60,297 nucleotides of DNA from Micromonospora sicca (GTDB lineage: Bacteria > Actinomycetota > Actinomycetes > Mycobacteriales > Micromonosporaceae), in NCBI RefSeq assembly GCF_003172935.1, contig NZ_QGKS01000182.1, positions 1-60,297 on the forward strand. Direction: 5' to 3'. This document shows positions 34,869-43,811 of the stretch, one piece after another. The notes below the pieces were generated by a model that was not told where the DNA came from, did not search any database, and was given only the letters and a program-made list of their open reading frames with translations. The first letter of the stretch is position 1, and the number at the start of each line of letters is the position of its first letter. The translations under genes and the position numbers were made by a program.

Positions 34869-35863
34869 CATCCATGCGGGCCCGGTTCAAGGGCAACGGC
34901 GAGATCACGTTCGAGAAGGTCGCCCTCGGCGACATCGCCGACGGCGACGTGCGACTGCGGGTCGACGTCTGCGCGCTCTGCGGGTCGGACAAGCGGCTGC
35001 TGCACAGCGGCTCGGCCGTCGTTCCCGGCCACGAGATCGGAGGCACGGTCGTCGGCGGCGCGCTGCCCGAGGGCACGCGCGGCATCGTCTACATCCCCGT
35101 CTTCTGCGGTACGTGCGTGCGCTGCGCCGCCGGCCGCACCAACCAGTGCCTCAACCTGTCGCAGCTGATCGGCTGGCAGCGTGACGGCGGTTTCGCCGAG
35201 CACGTGGACGTCCCCGCGCGTTGCGTCCTGCCCGTGCCGGACGACATCCCGCTGTCGGTCGCGGTCCTCGGGCTCGACACGGTCGGCACTGCCGCGCACG
35301 CCCTGCGGCTGGCGCTGCGGACTCAGGACTCGGTGGGCCGCGCGCTGGTCGTCGGCGCCGGGCCGCTCGGCCTCGGTGTCGTCGCGGTCGCCCAGGCCAT
35401 GGGGCTCGCCGTGGACGCCTTCGACCCCAATCCCACCCGGCTCGAGGCCGCGACGACACTCGGTGCCACGGCCGCCGGTGACCTGTCCGCAGAGAACCAG
35501 TACGACATGGTCGTCGAGGTCAGCGGCGCGAACGCGGCCCGGGAGACGGCACAGCGGGTGATCCGGCCCGGTGGCACCGTCGTCGCGCTCGGCGAGTCGA
35601 ACGAGCCGTACACGATGCCCGCGACGCCGCGCTGGCGGCGGACCGACTGCTACACCGTCCGGTCCTTCTACTTCCCGGTCGACGAGGTCGAGGCGAACTG
35701 GGAGCTGCTGCGCGTCATGGGCGCATCGCTGCGCGACCTCATCGTCAAACCACTCACCCTGCCCGACCTGCCCGAAGCGTTCGCCCGCTTCGTGGCCGGC
35801 GACTACGTCAAGCCCTGCATCGTGTCGGCGGACGCCCATCTCATGTCGGAGGCAACCCGATGA
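34865..35863 (+). CDS. Zinc-dependent alcohol/polyol dehydrogenase (MDR family), first copy
   Basis: The product has 332 residues; GGAGG eight bases before the GTG supports the start. Catalytic zinc residues are in CALCGSDK and PGHEIGG; a structural zinc site is formed by CGTCVRC and a later Cys (NQCLN). The Rossmann motif is VVGAGPLGLGVVAVA. It would oxidise a hydroxyl group of the imported sugar or an intermediate with NAD(P). A second, divergent dehydrogenase closes the operon, which implies two different oxidation steps or alternative substrates. Confidence 0.85.
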   Translation: MTSMRARFKGNGEITFEKVALGDIADGDVRLRVDVCALCGSDKRLLHSGSAVVPGHEIGGTVVGGALPEGTRGIVYIPVFCGTCVRCAAGRTNQCLNLSQLIGWQRDGGFAEHVDVPARCVLPVPDDIPLSVAVLGLDTVGTAAHALRLALRTQDSVGRALVVGAGPLGLGVVAVAQAMGLAVDAFDPNPTRLEAATTLGATAAGDLSAENQYDMVVEVSGANAARETAQRVIRPGGTVVALGESNEPYTMPATPRWRRTDCYTVRSFYFPVDEVEANWELLRVMGASLRDLIVKPLTLPDLPEAFARFVAGDYVKPCIVSADAHLMSEATR

Positions 35864-36720
35864 GCCTGTTGATCCTCGCCGTCGACCAGCGTCCCTGGCT
35901 CACCCAGGCCCTGTACGGCCACACCGCCACCGCACTGCCCGCGGAGCGCGCGGCGATCACCGACGGCAAGCACATGGTCCTCGAAGGACTGCTCGCCGCC
36001 CTCGAAGCCGAGCCCCGCCTGGCCGCGCACGCCGGAATCCTGGTCGACGAGCAGCTCGGGGCGGGCGTACCCGAGCGGGCCCGGGCCCATCACGTCACGC
36101 TGAGCATGCCGGTCGAGCGCGGTGGCTGCGACGTGTACGAGACCGAACCGGCCGACCTGCCAGGGTTCCTCGCCCACTTCCGCCCCGAGTTGCCCAAGGT
36201 ACTGGTCCGCTACAACGTCGAAGGGTCGGCGTCGGACAACCGCGAGCAGCGGTCCCGGCTGGCCAAGGTCTCGCAGGCGGTTCGGGACTCCGGCGGCCGG
36301 TTCCTCTTCGAGCTGCTCGTGCCGCCGACGCCCGAGCAGCGGAACGTCCCGAGCGAGGTGTTCGACGCCGAGGTGCGGCCCGCGCTCATCCACCGGGCGA
36401 TGGCGGAAATCGTCGAGGAGGTACCGGTCGACGTCTGGAAGCTGGAGCACCTCGGCGCGCCGGAGCACTACCGCACGGCGGCCGACCTTGCCGCGCAGAA
36501 CGGCGGCGAATGCATCCTGCTGGGCGCGAACGCCCCGGCGGACACAGTCGACGGTTGGCTCACCGACGCCGCCGCCAACGGGTTCACGGGCTTCGCCATC
36601 GGCCGTAGCATCTGGTGGGACTCGCTGCGCGGACTTCTGGCCGGCGACCTGACGCGGCCCGAGGCGATCGCGGCGGTCGCTGCCAACTACCGCCACTTCG
36701 CAGGGACGTTCCTTCAGTGA
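35860..36720 (+). CDS. DUF2090 (IolC C-terminal type) aldolase
   Basis: The product has 286 residues starting LLILAVDQRPWLTQALYG, with GGAGG upstream. The family is that of the C-terminal half of IolC-type proteins, linked to 2-deoxy-5-keto-gluconate-6-phosphate aldolase. Motifs include GILVDEQLGAGVPERA, LSMPVERGG, VDVWKLEHLGAP (probable catalytic Lys) and TGFAIGRSIWWDSL. It would cleave a phosphorylated keto sugar or keto acid to a three-carbon phosphate and an aldehyde. The two aldolases, this one and the YihT-like one, lie on opposite arms of the locus. The exact substrate is unknown. Confidence 0.8.
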   Translation: MSLLILAVDQRPWLTQALYGHTATALPAERAAITDGKHMVLEGLLAALEAEPRLAAHAGILVDEQLGAGVPERARAHHVTLSMPVERGGCDVYETEPADLPGFLAHFRPELPKVLVRYNVEGSASDNREQRSRLAKVSQAVRDSGGRFLFELLVPPTPEQRNVPSEVFDAEVRPALIHRAMAEIVEEVPVDVWKLEHLGAPEHYRTAADLAAQNGGECILLGANAPADTVDGWLTDAAANGFTGFAIGRSIWWDSLRGLLAGDLTRPEAIAAVAANYRHFAGTFLQ

Positions 36721-37367
36721 CCAGCTCTCTTCAGGCCGACCCGCAGCGCGTCGGTGAGGTGCTCTACAAGACCCTCCGCGACCGGATCATCTCCGGCGAA
36801 CTGCGGCCGGGCGCGCGGCTGAGCGTCCCGGCCCTCGCCGAGGAGTTCCACGTCAGCCGCAGCCCGGTCCGGGACGCGGTGATCCGCCTCGTGCAGGAAA
36901 ACCTGGTCGCCGAGACGATGAACCGCGGCGCGGAGGTCGCGCGCATCTCCCGTGCCGAACTGGTCAGCCTGTACGAGGCCCGCGAGGTCCTTGAAGGAGC
37001 TGTGGCCCGGCTGGCGACGGAGAAGTACCAGGCCTCGCTGCGACGCAGCCTGCTCGCCCTGCTCGCCGAGCACCGCACGGTCGCGGAGCAGGGCGACTTT
37101 TCCCGCCACATCGAGCTGGACGCGGCGTTCCACCGGGAGATCCGGCAGGCGGCGCAGAGCCCGGTGCTGGCCCGGATGCTCGACGGCGTCCAGGGCCGGG
37201 TCTTGGTGGCGATGCGCTCCACCAGCCTGACCGGCGGCATGATCCAGGCCGTTCACGACCACCAGGCCATCTTCGAGGCCATCGGCTCCGGCGACGCGGA
37301 AGCCGCCGAGGAGGCCGCCCGCCTGCACATCCGCCGACTGAGGGAGTTGCTCCGTGCTGCTGACTGA
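36717..37367 (+). CDS. GntR-family (FadR/FCD type) transcriptional regulator
   Basis: The product has 216 residues; the GTG overlaps the aldolase stop. The N-terminal winged helix reads TLRDRIISGELRPGARL and LAEEFHVSRSPVRDAVIRL. The FCD effector domain contains LYEAREVLEGAVARLA, FHREIRQAAQSPVLARML and a C-terminal histidine pair (HDHQAIFEAI), residues used for metal and acid binding in this class. FCD regulators sense small carboxylates, fitting an operon that makes sugar acids. It may act on the repeat before the dehydratase gene. Confidence 0.87.
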   Translation: MTSSLQADPQRVGEVLYKTLRDRIISGELRPGARLSVPALAEEFHVSRSPVRDAVIRLVQENLVAETMNRGAEVARISRAELVSLYEAREVLEGAVARLATEKYQASLRRSLLALLAEHRTVAEQGDFSRHIELDAAFHREIRQAAQSPVLARMLDGVQGRVLVAMRSTSLTGGMIQAVHDHQAIFEAIGSGDAEAAEEAARLHIRRLRELLRAAD

Positions 37368-38382
37368 GGCCCGTTTCTTCGGCGCCGGCGACGTACGGCT
37401 GCTCAAGTCAGAGCCGGCCCCGCTCGGCCCGGAGGAGGTGGCGATCGCACCCCTCGCGGTCGGCGTCTGCGGCACCGACAGCCACATCGTCGCCGGCAGC
37501 TTCGCCGCCGCGCCGCAGGTCGTGCTCGGCCACGAGGTGTGCGGCCGGATCACCGAGGTGGGTGCGGCGGTCGACGGGCTCACCGTCGGCGACCTGGTCA
37601 CCGTCGAACCACACGACTACTGCACCCGGTGCACGTACTGCCGCCTGGGGCAGGAACACCTCTGCGACAGCAAGCGGGGGTACGGCGTGAAGCTCGACGG
37701 CGGCATGACCGAGCGGATGGTGGTGCCGGCGCGGATCGCGTACCGGCTGCCGGCGGCGACGCCGCCGTGGATCGGGGCGCTGACCGAGCCGCTCGCCTGC
37801 TGCCTGCACGGGATGGACCAGCTGAACCCGCGCTCGGGGCTGCCGATCCTCATCTTCGGCGCCGGACCGGCCGGGGCGATGATGGTCGCCCTCGCCAAGG
37901 CCCGCGGACTCGCACCGGTCGTGGTGCTGGACCCGCGCGCCGACCGGCGGGAGGCCGCCCTGCGGATGGGCGCGGACGCCGCCCTCGACCCGGCGGCGCT
38001 GGACGAGGCCACCGCGCTGACCGACGGACTCGGCTTCCCGCACGTGATCGACGCGGTCGGCTCCGGCCGGATCCTGGAATCAGCCATCACCGTGTCGTCA
38101 CGCGGCGGCCGGATCCTCGTCTTCGGAGTGGCTCGGCCCGACGACGAGGCCCGGGTACGCCCCAACGAGATCTTCGCGCGAGAGCTGACGCTCGTCGGTG
38201 CGGTGATCAACCCGTACACGCACCACCGCGCCGTGCAGATGCTGCCGACCCTGGGCCTGGACCGACTACGTCCGGCCTTCTACGGCCTGGACCAGCTACC
38301 GGAGGCCCTCGAAGCGCAGCGGACAGGCACGGCCGACAAGGTGTTCATCGCCCCGCACGGCACCGCCGCCGCACAGGGCTGA
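37354..38382 (+). CDS. Zinc-dependent dehydrogenase (sorbitol/threonine DH-like), second copy
   Basis: The product has 342 residues. The GTG start lies inside the 3' end of the GntR gene (14-base overlap) with GGGAG upstream. Catalytic zinc motifs are GVCGTDSH and LGHEVCGRI; the structural zinc loop is CTRCTYC-x6-C (HLC). The Rossmann segment is IFGAGPAGAMMVALAKARG. It clusters by motif with polyol dehydrogenases. It is the last gene of the plus-strand operon. Confidence 0.85.
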   Translation: MLLTEARFFGAGDVRLLKSEPAPLGPEEVAIAPLAVGVCGTDSHIVAGSFAAAPQVVLGHEVCGRITEVGAAVDGLTVGDLVTVEPHDYCTRCTYCRLGQEHLCDSKRGYGVKLDGGMTERMVVPARIAYRLPAATPPWIGALTEPLACCLHGMDQLNPRSGLPILIFGAGPAGAMMVALAKARGLAPVVVLDPRADRREAALRMGADAALDPAALDEATALTDGLGFPHVIDAVGSGRILESAITVSSRGGRILVFGVARPDDEARVRPNEIFARELTLVGAVINPYTHHRAVQMLPTLGLDRLRPAFYGLDQLPEALEAQRTGTADKVFIAPHGTAAAQG

Positions 38383-38512
38383 CGAATCGGTGTCGGGACA
38401 CGGGCTGGTCACCGCAAACATTCTGTAACGTCGGTCTCGGGCGCGACACAGGTGACTGCCGGCGGACGGGGTGCCTGGGTGGCCGCCCGGCCGACGGGGG
38501 CAAGATGGGCGG

Positions 38513-39505
38513 ATGCTCGAGCCGATCGGTGTCCGCGCCGAGGACGAGAGGGTTTACCGCGAACTCCTGTCCCGCCCCGAGGCGTCCCAGCGCGACCTCG
38601 CCGCGGCACTCGACCGTGGCGCGGCCGAGGTGGGCAGCTCGTTGAGCAGGCTCGAGGAGCTGGGCCTGGTGCACCGGCTGCCCGGCCAGCCCGTCAGGAT
38701 GCGGGCGGCGCGACCCGACGTCGCCGTCGACGCGCTGGTCGATCGACGCCGTGAGGAGCTGGCGCGCACGCAGCTCGCCGCGCGCGACCTGCTCGCCGAG
38801 ATGCCCGCCGAGGAGCGGTTCCGCCCGGAGGAGATCGTCGAGGTGCTGGTCGGTGACGCAGCGATCGCTGCCCGGTTCGAGCACCTGCTCAGCACCACCC
38901 GGCACGAACTCATGGTGCTCGATCGCCCACCGTACGTCGCCGATCCCCGAGACGGTCGGACAAGTCGGTCCGCCGGCTCCTGCGCGAAAGTGCGGGTGCG
39001 CGGCATCTACGCCCCAGAGGCGCTGGAGCTGCCGGGTGCGCTCGAGGAGGTCCAGGACGCAGCCGGCGCGGGTGAGCAGTCCCGGGTGCACACCGACCTT
39101 CCGATGAAGCTGGCGATAGGCGACCGCCGGCTGGCGATCCTGCCGATCGGCGCGCAGAGCGGCGATGCGGCGGTCTGCATCCGGCCTTCCACCCTCCTCG
39201 ACGCGCTGGTCCAGCTCTTCGAGCTGCTGTGGGCGCAGGCGACGCCGATTGTCGCCCCGGCACAGGAGGGCAGCTTCAGCGATCGCCAGCTCGCCGCGCT
39301 GCTCGCCTCAGGCGCGAAGGACGACGTGGTCGCCCGCCGGCTGGGCGCCAGCACCCGCACGCTCAGCCGCCGGATCGCCGAGCTGATGGACCACCTGCAC
39401 GTCCGCACGCGGTTCCAGGCGGGCGTGCAGGCGGTCCGGCTCGGTTGGCTCGACAGCTCAGTGCACGACGTCGAAGGCCCGGACGATGGTCTGGTCGACC
39501 GCTGA
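38513..39505 (+). CDS. TrmB/LuxR-type transcriptional regulator
   Basis: The product has 330 residues. A TrmB-like N-terminal winged helix (DERVYRELLSRPEASQRDL, SSLSRLEELGLVHR) is followed by a sensor region and a C-terminal LuxR HTH (FSDRQLAALLASGAKDDVVAR, LGASTRTLSRRIAELMDHL). Proteins of this layout usually end soon after QAVRLGWL. Here the frame runs on for 17 residues into the antisense of the convergent PA-domain gene. That gene, or the palindrome at 41923, is the obvious regulatory target. Confidence 0.82.
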   Translation: MLEPIGVRAEDERVYRELLSRPEASQRDLAAALDRGAAEVGSSLSRLEELGLVHRLPGQPVRMRAARPDVAVDALVDRRREELARTQLAARDLLAEMPAEERFRPEEIVEVLVGDAAIAARFEHLLSTTRHELMVLDRPPYVADPRDGRTSRSAGSCAKVRVRGIYAPEALELPGALEEVQDAAGAGEQSRVHTDLPMKLAIGDRRLAILPIGAQSGDAAVCIRPSTLLDALVQLFELLWAQATPIVAPAQEGSFSDRQLAALLASGAKDDVVARRLGASTRTLSRRIAELMDHLHVRTRFQAGVQAVRLGWLDSSVHDVEGPDDGLVDR

Positions 39506-41836
39506 GCCGCCGGTGTCCTCCGCGTGTAGCCGCAGCGACACCAGGCCGCTGCCCGCCGGCAGCTCGACGCGCCAGCCGTCGGTGCCGCGGGTGACGGCCG
39601 CCGGTCGCCAGGTCGCACCGTCGTCGTACGACGCGTCGATGGTCGGCTCGCCGGCCGGCGTGGACGGTACGCCGTCAGGGCGCCGCAGGCGCAGGTCGAA
39701 CGCCACTCGGCCCTGGAGGTCGGCCCGTACCCGGTTGTGCAGGTCGACGCTGACGTCGTAATTCGGCAGCAGCAGCGGCTGGGTCTCCGCCGCACCCCCG
39801 GCGGTCGTCGCCGACGGGAAGCTCCAGGCGGTTTCGGTGTGTGTCGACAGCTCGTTCCAGGCCTGCGGGTTGTCCGCGGTGAACGAGATCGAGACACGAG
39901 ACTCGCCGCCCGCAAGCCGGACCGTGCCGGAGGGGAGGTTGTCCGTCTCCCCGACCAGGGCTCCGTCGGCCCTGATCTCGAGATGGGTGCGCACCCCACT
40001 TGGGTGGGTGTACTCCGTTCCGTGGTTTCCGTCCGCGTCGGTGAAGCCGTCAACGGCCACGCGCAGTTGATCACCGGAGCGCTGGACGGGACGAGCGGGA
40101 TTCGGGGCCGCCGTGATCGGCGCCCGGCCGAAGGGCAGCTGGTCCTGTTCGCGGTCCGAGTAAGCCTGGCGGCCCGGCATGGTCAGGTTCATCGGCAGCA
40201 CTGGTGCCTTGGGGAACATCGCGTTGTAGGGGGATTCCGGAGCGAACACCGCGTAACTCCATGCCGTTTCCGGGTCGGGGATGCGGTACTCGGTGCGCGT
40301 CCCCGGCCCGCCCTTGAAGGGGAACACCGTCGAGACGACGAACGAGTTGCCGGGCTGCCACGGGTACGCCGCCTCGGAGAACGCCGAGGGAAGCGTCGGC
40401 TGCCCGTGAACCTGACGCACCTGAGTGGCGAGCTGCCCGAGGAGGGCGACGTAAGTGGGGTCCTCGGCGATCCGATCCTTCACCTTCAGGTAGAGGTCGT
40501 AGACATACAGGCTGGCCGGCTCTCCCTCGACGGTCACCATGGCTCCCTCAGGGAGGTGGGCGAGCGCGAGACCCTCCGCCCGGTTCAGCCGGATCGTCGG
40601 CACCTGCAGCTTGACCCCGGTGCCGCCCGGATCGCTGATGTCACCGGGGCCGTCGTTGCGGATCACGACCACGCCCGCACCGTGCGCGGCGGCATTGTTG
40701 GACTGTTCCGCGATCGACATGTCGGCGGAGTGCGTGACCAGCGCCAACGCGCCGTGCAGCTGCCGGCCGGCGAGATCGGCCGCCGTGGCGTGGCCGACGT
40801 CCACCACGGGGAGGAGGGACCGGCCGTTGACGACCGGGAAGTCCGAAGAGACGTCGGAGAACCAGGTCTGGTCGACGTACTCGGGGTGCAGGGTCGGCGC
40901 GGTCGGCGCGGACAGGGCGATGTCGGGCGCCTCCAGCCGGACCCGGGTGCGCGCCTGGAACGCCCCGATGGACACCTGCGGCGTCGGCTGCAGGTAGAAG
41001 TGCTGGTCGAGGAGGTATGCCGGGCGCATCTCCAGGTGGACCGCGGACCCGTCCGCGGCGGTGCGGTCGTAGCCGATGAGCATGGCGCCCTGCGGCGGCA
41101 CCTTGGTGCTGCGCCCCGGGGTCGTGATCCTGAGCTGGCGAGCATCGCGGGCGTCGAACGCGAAGGTCCGCTCACCGCTCACCGTCGTCTCCGGCTCGCC
41201 CACGAGCGAGATGTTCTGGAACGTGCGGCTGCTTCCGACGGTCGGCTTCTCGGCGGGCAGAGTGGAGACGAACGCCATCACCGAGTACTCGCCGCGCGGT
41301 ACGAGCACACAGGTGGTCCGGGCGAAAGTGGCCTCGGAGCAGTCGTTGCTCGGAGCCGGGTCGGTGGCGAGCTGCCGGGTCCACGCCGCGCCGTGCTCAA
41401 GGTCGAACACCGTGATGTAGGCCTGGGCGGCCCGGCCGTCCCGGCCCACTGCGGAGAAGTGCAGCGGCACGGCGTCGGCAGCGCTGGCGTCCAGAAGCGC
41501 GGCGTGGCCCTCGATCACGGTCGGCGTGCTGGCGACATCGGTCGTCTGGACGGTCGTGCCTGTCCTGCTCGTCGCGACCACGAGGCCCGGAGTCGCACCG
41601 TCGGCGCCGGGCAGCGCGGCGAGCGAGGTGGCGCCGGTGTCTCCGAGCGGCGTCAGGGCGACCTCGGCTCCGCCGCCCGTGGAGACAACCCGCGCGGCCG
41701 GCGCCGGGGCGGGGCCGTCAGTGGTGGCCGCGTTCGCCGCGGACCACGGCGCCGCGGTGAGCAGGCCGACCACGACGGCGAGCGAGGTGAGGGAGGCGGC
41801 GCTCGTCCGGTGCAGGGCCGAGAGTGGCATGGTCAT
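39458..41836 (-). CDS. Large secreted PA-domain protein, resembles a subtilase C-terminal half without the protease domain
   Basis: The product has about 792 residues from ATG 41836 (GGGAG upstream; TTG at 41854 is an alternative). A Sec signal (SLTSLAVVVGLLTAAPWSAANA) leads to beta-rich sequence. A protease-associated domain lies in the middle (SLLPVVDVGHATAADLAGRQ, GALALVTHSADMS, GAGVVVIRNDGPGD, VPTIRLNRAEGLAL). The remainder matches, from memory, the distal half of big actinomycete S8 peptidases. No Asp/His/Ser subtilase motifs are found, so it probably binds or presents a substrate rather than cleaving it. Its 3' end overlaps the regulator gene by 48 bases. Confidence 0.72.
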   Translation of the reverse strand: MTMPLSALHRTSAASLTSLAVVVGLLTAAPWSAANAATTDGPAPAPAARVVSTGGGAEVALTPLGDTGATSLAALPGADGATPGLVVATSRTGTTVQTTDVASTPTVIEGHAALLDASAADAVPLHFSAVGRDGRAAQAYITVFDLEHGAAWTRQLATDPAPSNDCSEATFARTTCVLVPRGEYSVMAFVSTLPAEKPTVGSSRTFQNISLVGEPETTVSGERTFAFDARDARQLRITTPGRSTKVPPQGAMLIGYDRTAADGSAVHLEMRPAYLLDQHFYLQPTPQVSIGAFQARTRVRLEAPDIALSAPTAPTLHPEYVDQTWFSDVSSDFPVVNGRSLLPVVDVGHATAADLAGRQLHGALALVTHSADMSIAEQSNNAAAHGAGVVVIRNDGPGDISDPGGTGVKLQVPTIRLNRAEGLALAHLPEGAMVTVEGEPASLYVYDLYLKVKDRIAEDPTYVALLGQLATQVRQVHGQPTLPSAFSEAAYPWQPGNSFVVSTVFPFKGGPGTRTEYRIPDPETAWSYAVFAPESPYNAMFPKAPVLPMNLTMPGRQAYSDREQDQLPFGRAPITAAPNPARPVQRSGDQLRVAVDGFTDADGNHGTEYTHPSGVRTHLEIRADGALVGETDNLPSGTVRLAGGESRVSISFTADNPQAWNELSTHTETAWSFPSATTAGGAAETQPLLLPNYDVSVDLHNRVRADLQGRVAFDLRLRRPDGVPSTPAGEPTIDASYDDGATWRPAAVTRGTDGWRVELPAGSGLVSLRLHAEDTGGSAVDQTIVRAFDVVH

Positions 41837-41922
41837 GGGACTCCCAGTGGTCAAAGGTGCCTCCCCCTTTCATAGTCGAGCCTGTCGGCGGTGGACAGCA
41901 TGACCGCTGGCGACTACCGGCC

Positions 41923-41940
41923 ATGGCGACCGTTCGCCAT
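41923..41940. promoter_or_regulatory. 18-bp palindrome ATGGCGA-N4-TCGCCAT in divergent promoter region
   Basis: Perfect 7-base arms with a 4-base centre lie between the secreted PA-domain protein gene (start 41836) and the amidohydrolase gene (start 42083). A dimeric HTH regulator could bind here; the TrmB/LuxR protein is a candidate. The remaining 228-base interval shows nothing else recognisable. Confidence 0.5.
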
Positions 41941-42082
41941 CGGCTGGCCCGGCCCGATCTGACCGGTCCGCCTACCGCGAGGTCAGCGTGGTGGGCCGGC
42001 GGGACGTGGTTGAGGGGTACGGTGCCCGGGCGTGACGCCGTCTACTGCGTGGAACCACCGCCTCTGGAAACGTGGGAGTCAC

Positions 42083-43652
42083 ATGAGCATCCGCGTGTAC
42101 CGCAACGCCGCCATCCACACGGGAGACAGCGGCAACCCGCTGGCGGAGGCCATGGCCGTGGACGGCGATCTCCTGCTGGCCGTCGGCGGCGAGGCGGAGG
42201 TGCGCGAGGCCGCGGGCCAGGGAGCGGAGCTGATCGACCTGGAGGGCGCCGCGGTGCTCCCCGGGCTCTACGACGCCCACATCCACACCGCGCAGTACGC
42301 GCAGAGCCTGGGCGCCGTGGACCTGCGCGGGGCGCGCTGCCTGGACGAGGCCCTCTCCCTGGTGGCCGCGCACGCGGCGCGGCTGCGGCCGGGCGCCTGG
42401 CTGTTCGGCGGCCGGTGGAACAGCAACACCTGGGATCCGCCGGCGCAGCCGGACAGGTACTCCCTGGACTCGGTCTGTCGTGAGCTGCCGGTCGCGTTGC
42501 CCAGCGTGGACGGCCACACGGTGTGGGCCAACTCGGCGGCCCTGCGGCTGGCCGGTATCGACGCCAGCACTCCCGACCCGGTGGGCGGCGAGATCGTCAG
42601 GGGCGCGAGCGGCGAGCCGACCGGCATTCTGCGCGAGGCGGCCTCGTACCCGCTGCGCGACCTCATGGTCTCCCCCGACCTGCGCGACCTGCTGCACACC
42701 GCGCAGGAGGAGCTGCTCGCGCTCGGCCTGACCAGCGTGCACGACATCGACGGCGAGGACTGCCGTGCCGCCTACCTGGCCCTACGCGACGCCGGCGAGC
42801 TGAAACTGCGCGTTCACAAGGCGATCCCGCTGGTTCACCTGGAGGCGGCCATCGCCGAGGGCCGCCGCACCGGGCAGGGCGACGACTGGATCCACACCGG
42901 CCCCGTGAAGATCTTCAGCGACGGGGCACTCGGCTCGCACACCTGCCACATGAGCAGGTCCTTCGCCGGCGAGCACGGCAACGTGGGCATCGCGGTCACC
43001 CCGAACGAGGATCTGGTCAGGCTGTTCGCCAGGGCCGCGGGTGCCGGCATCGCGGTGGCCACGCACGCCATCGGCGACCGGGCCAACCGCCTGGTCATCG
43101 ACGCCTACGAGACGGTCGGCCGCACGCCGGGGCTGCGACACCGCATCGAGCACGCGCAGCACCTGCGACCCGCCGACCTGGCCAGAATGGCCACGCTGGG
43201 CATCGTCGCCTCGATGCAGCCCGGTGCACTGCACCAGCGACATCGATCTGGTCGACTCCCTGCTGGCCGGCCACGACCTGGCCTCCTACGCCTGGCGCGG
43301 GATGCTGAACGCCGGCGTCACGCTGGCGTTCGGCTCCGACGCCCCCGTCGAAAGTCCCAACCCCTTCGCCGCGCTGTACGCCGCGGTCACCCGTGCCCGC
43401 CCCGACGGCACACCCGCCGGCGGCTGGCAGCCTGAGCAGCGGCTGACCATGGCCGAGGCCGTCAGCGCCCACACCCTGGGCGCTGCCTGCGCCGCCAGCG
43501 AGCAAAACCGCAAGGGCATCCTCGCGCCCGGCAAACTTGCCGACTTCATCGCGGTGGACACCGACCCCTACCGGGAGTCGCCGGAGGCGGTGCTGCACAC
43601 CAAGGTCATGACGACCGTCGTCGGCGGCGAAGTCCGCTGCCAGCAGCCCTGA
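42083..43652 (+). pseudogene. YtcJ-like amidohydrolase, single frameshift
   Basis: GGGAG precedes the ATG. The frame encodes a metal-dependent amidohydrolase of the amidohydrolase_3/YtcJ type: LPGLYDAHIHTAQY, PSVDGHTVWANSAALR, DWIHTGPVKIFSDGALGS, ATHAIGDRANRLVIDAYE and HRIEHAQHLRP. Near 43221, in a CCCGG run, one extra base shifts the frame. Afterwards, frame +1 continues perfectly with VHCTSDIDLVDSLLAG, LAFGSDAPVESPNPF and ILAPGKLADFIAVD to the stop at 43652. Corrected, the enzyme would have about 522 residues. The break could be a recent mutation or a sequencing error. Confidence 0.8.
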
Positions 43653-43675
43653 AGCTGCTGAGACCATCCGACGTC

Positions 43676-43716
43676 CAGGTCCCCTTGGGCGGCGGCTCGT
43701 CGCCCAAGGGGACCTG
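43676..43716. terminator. Bidirectional terminator hairpin with perfect 16-bp stem
   Basis: CAGGTCCCCTTGGGCG (43676-43691) is the exact reverse complement of 43701-43716, with a 9-base loop. It lies 24 bases after the amidohydrolase stop and 96 before the convergent permease stop, an ideal place for a shared terminator. There is no T-run, as is usual in actinomycetes. Confidence 0.75.
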
Positions 43717-43811
43717 CCGGTGATGGTCCCGAACCACCAACGGCCGTCGGCCGCAGCACGTCCGGCAGCGTCCTGCTGCGCCCCCGGCTCTGGTGCGGCC
43801 CGGGGCCGCCC

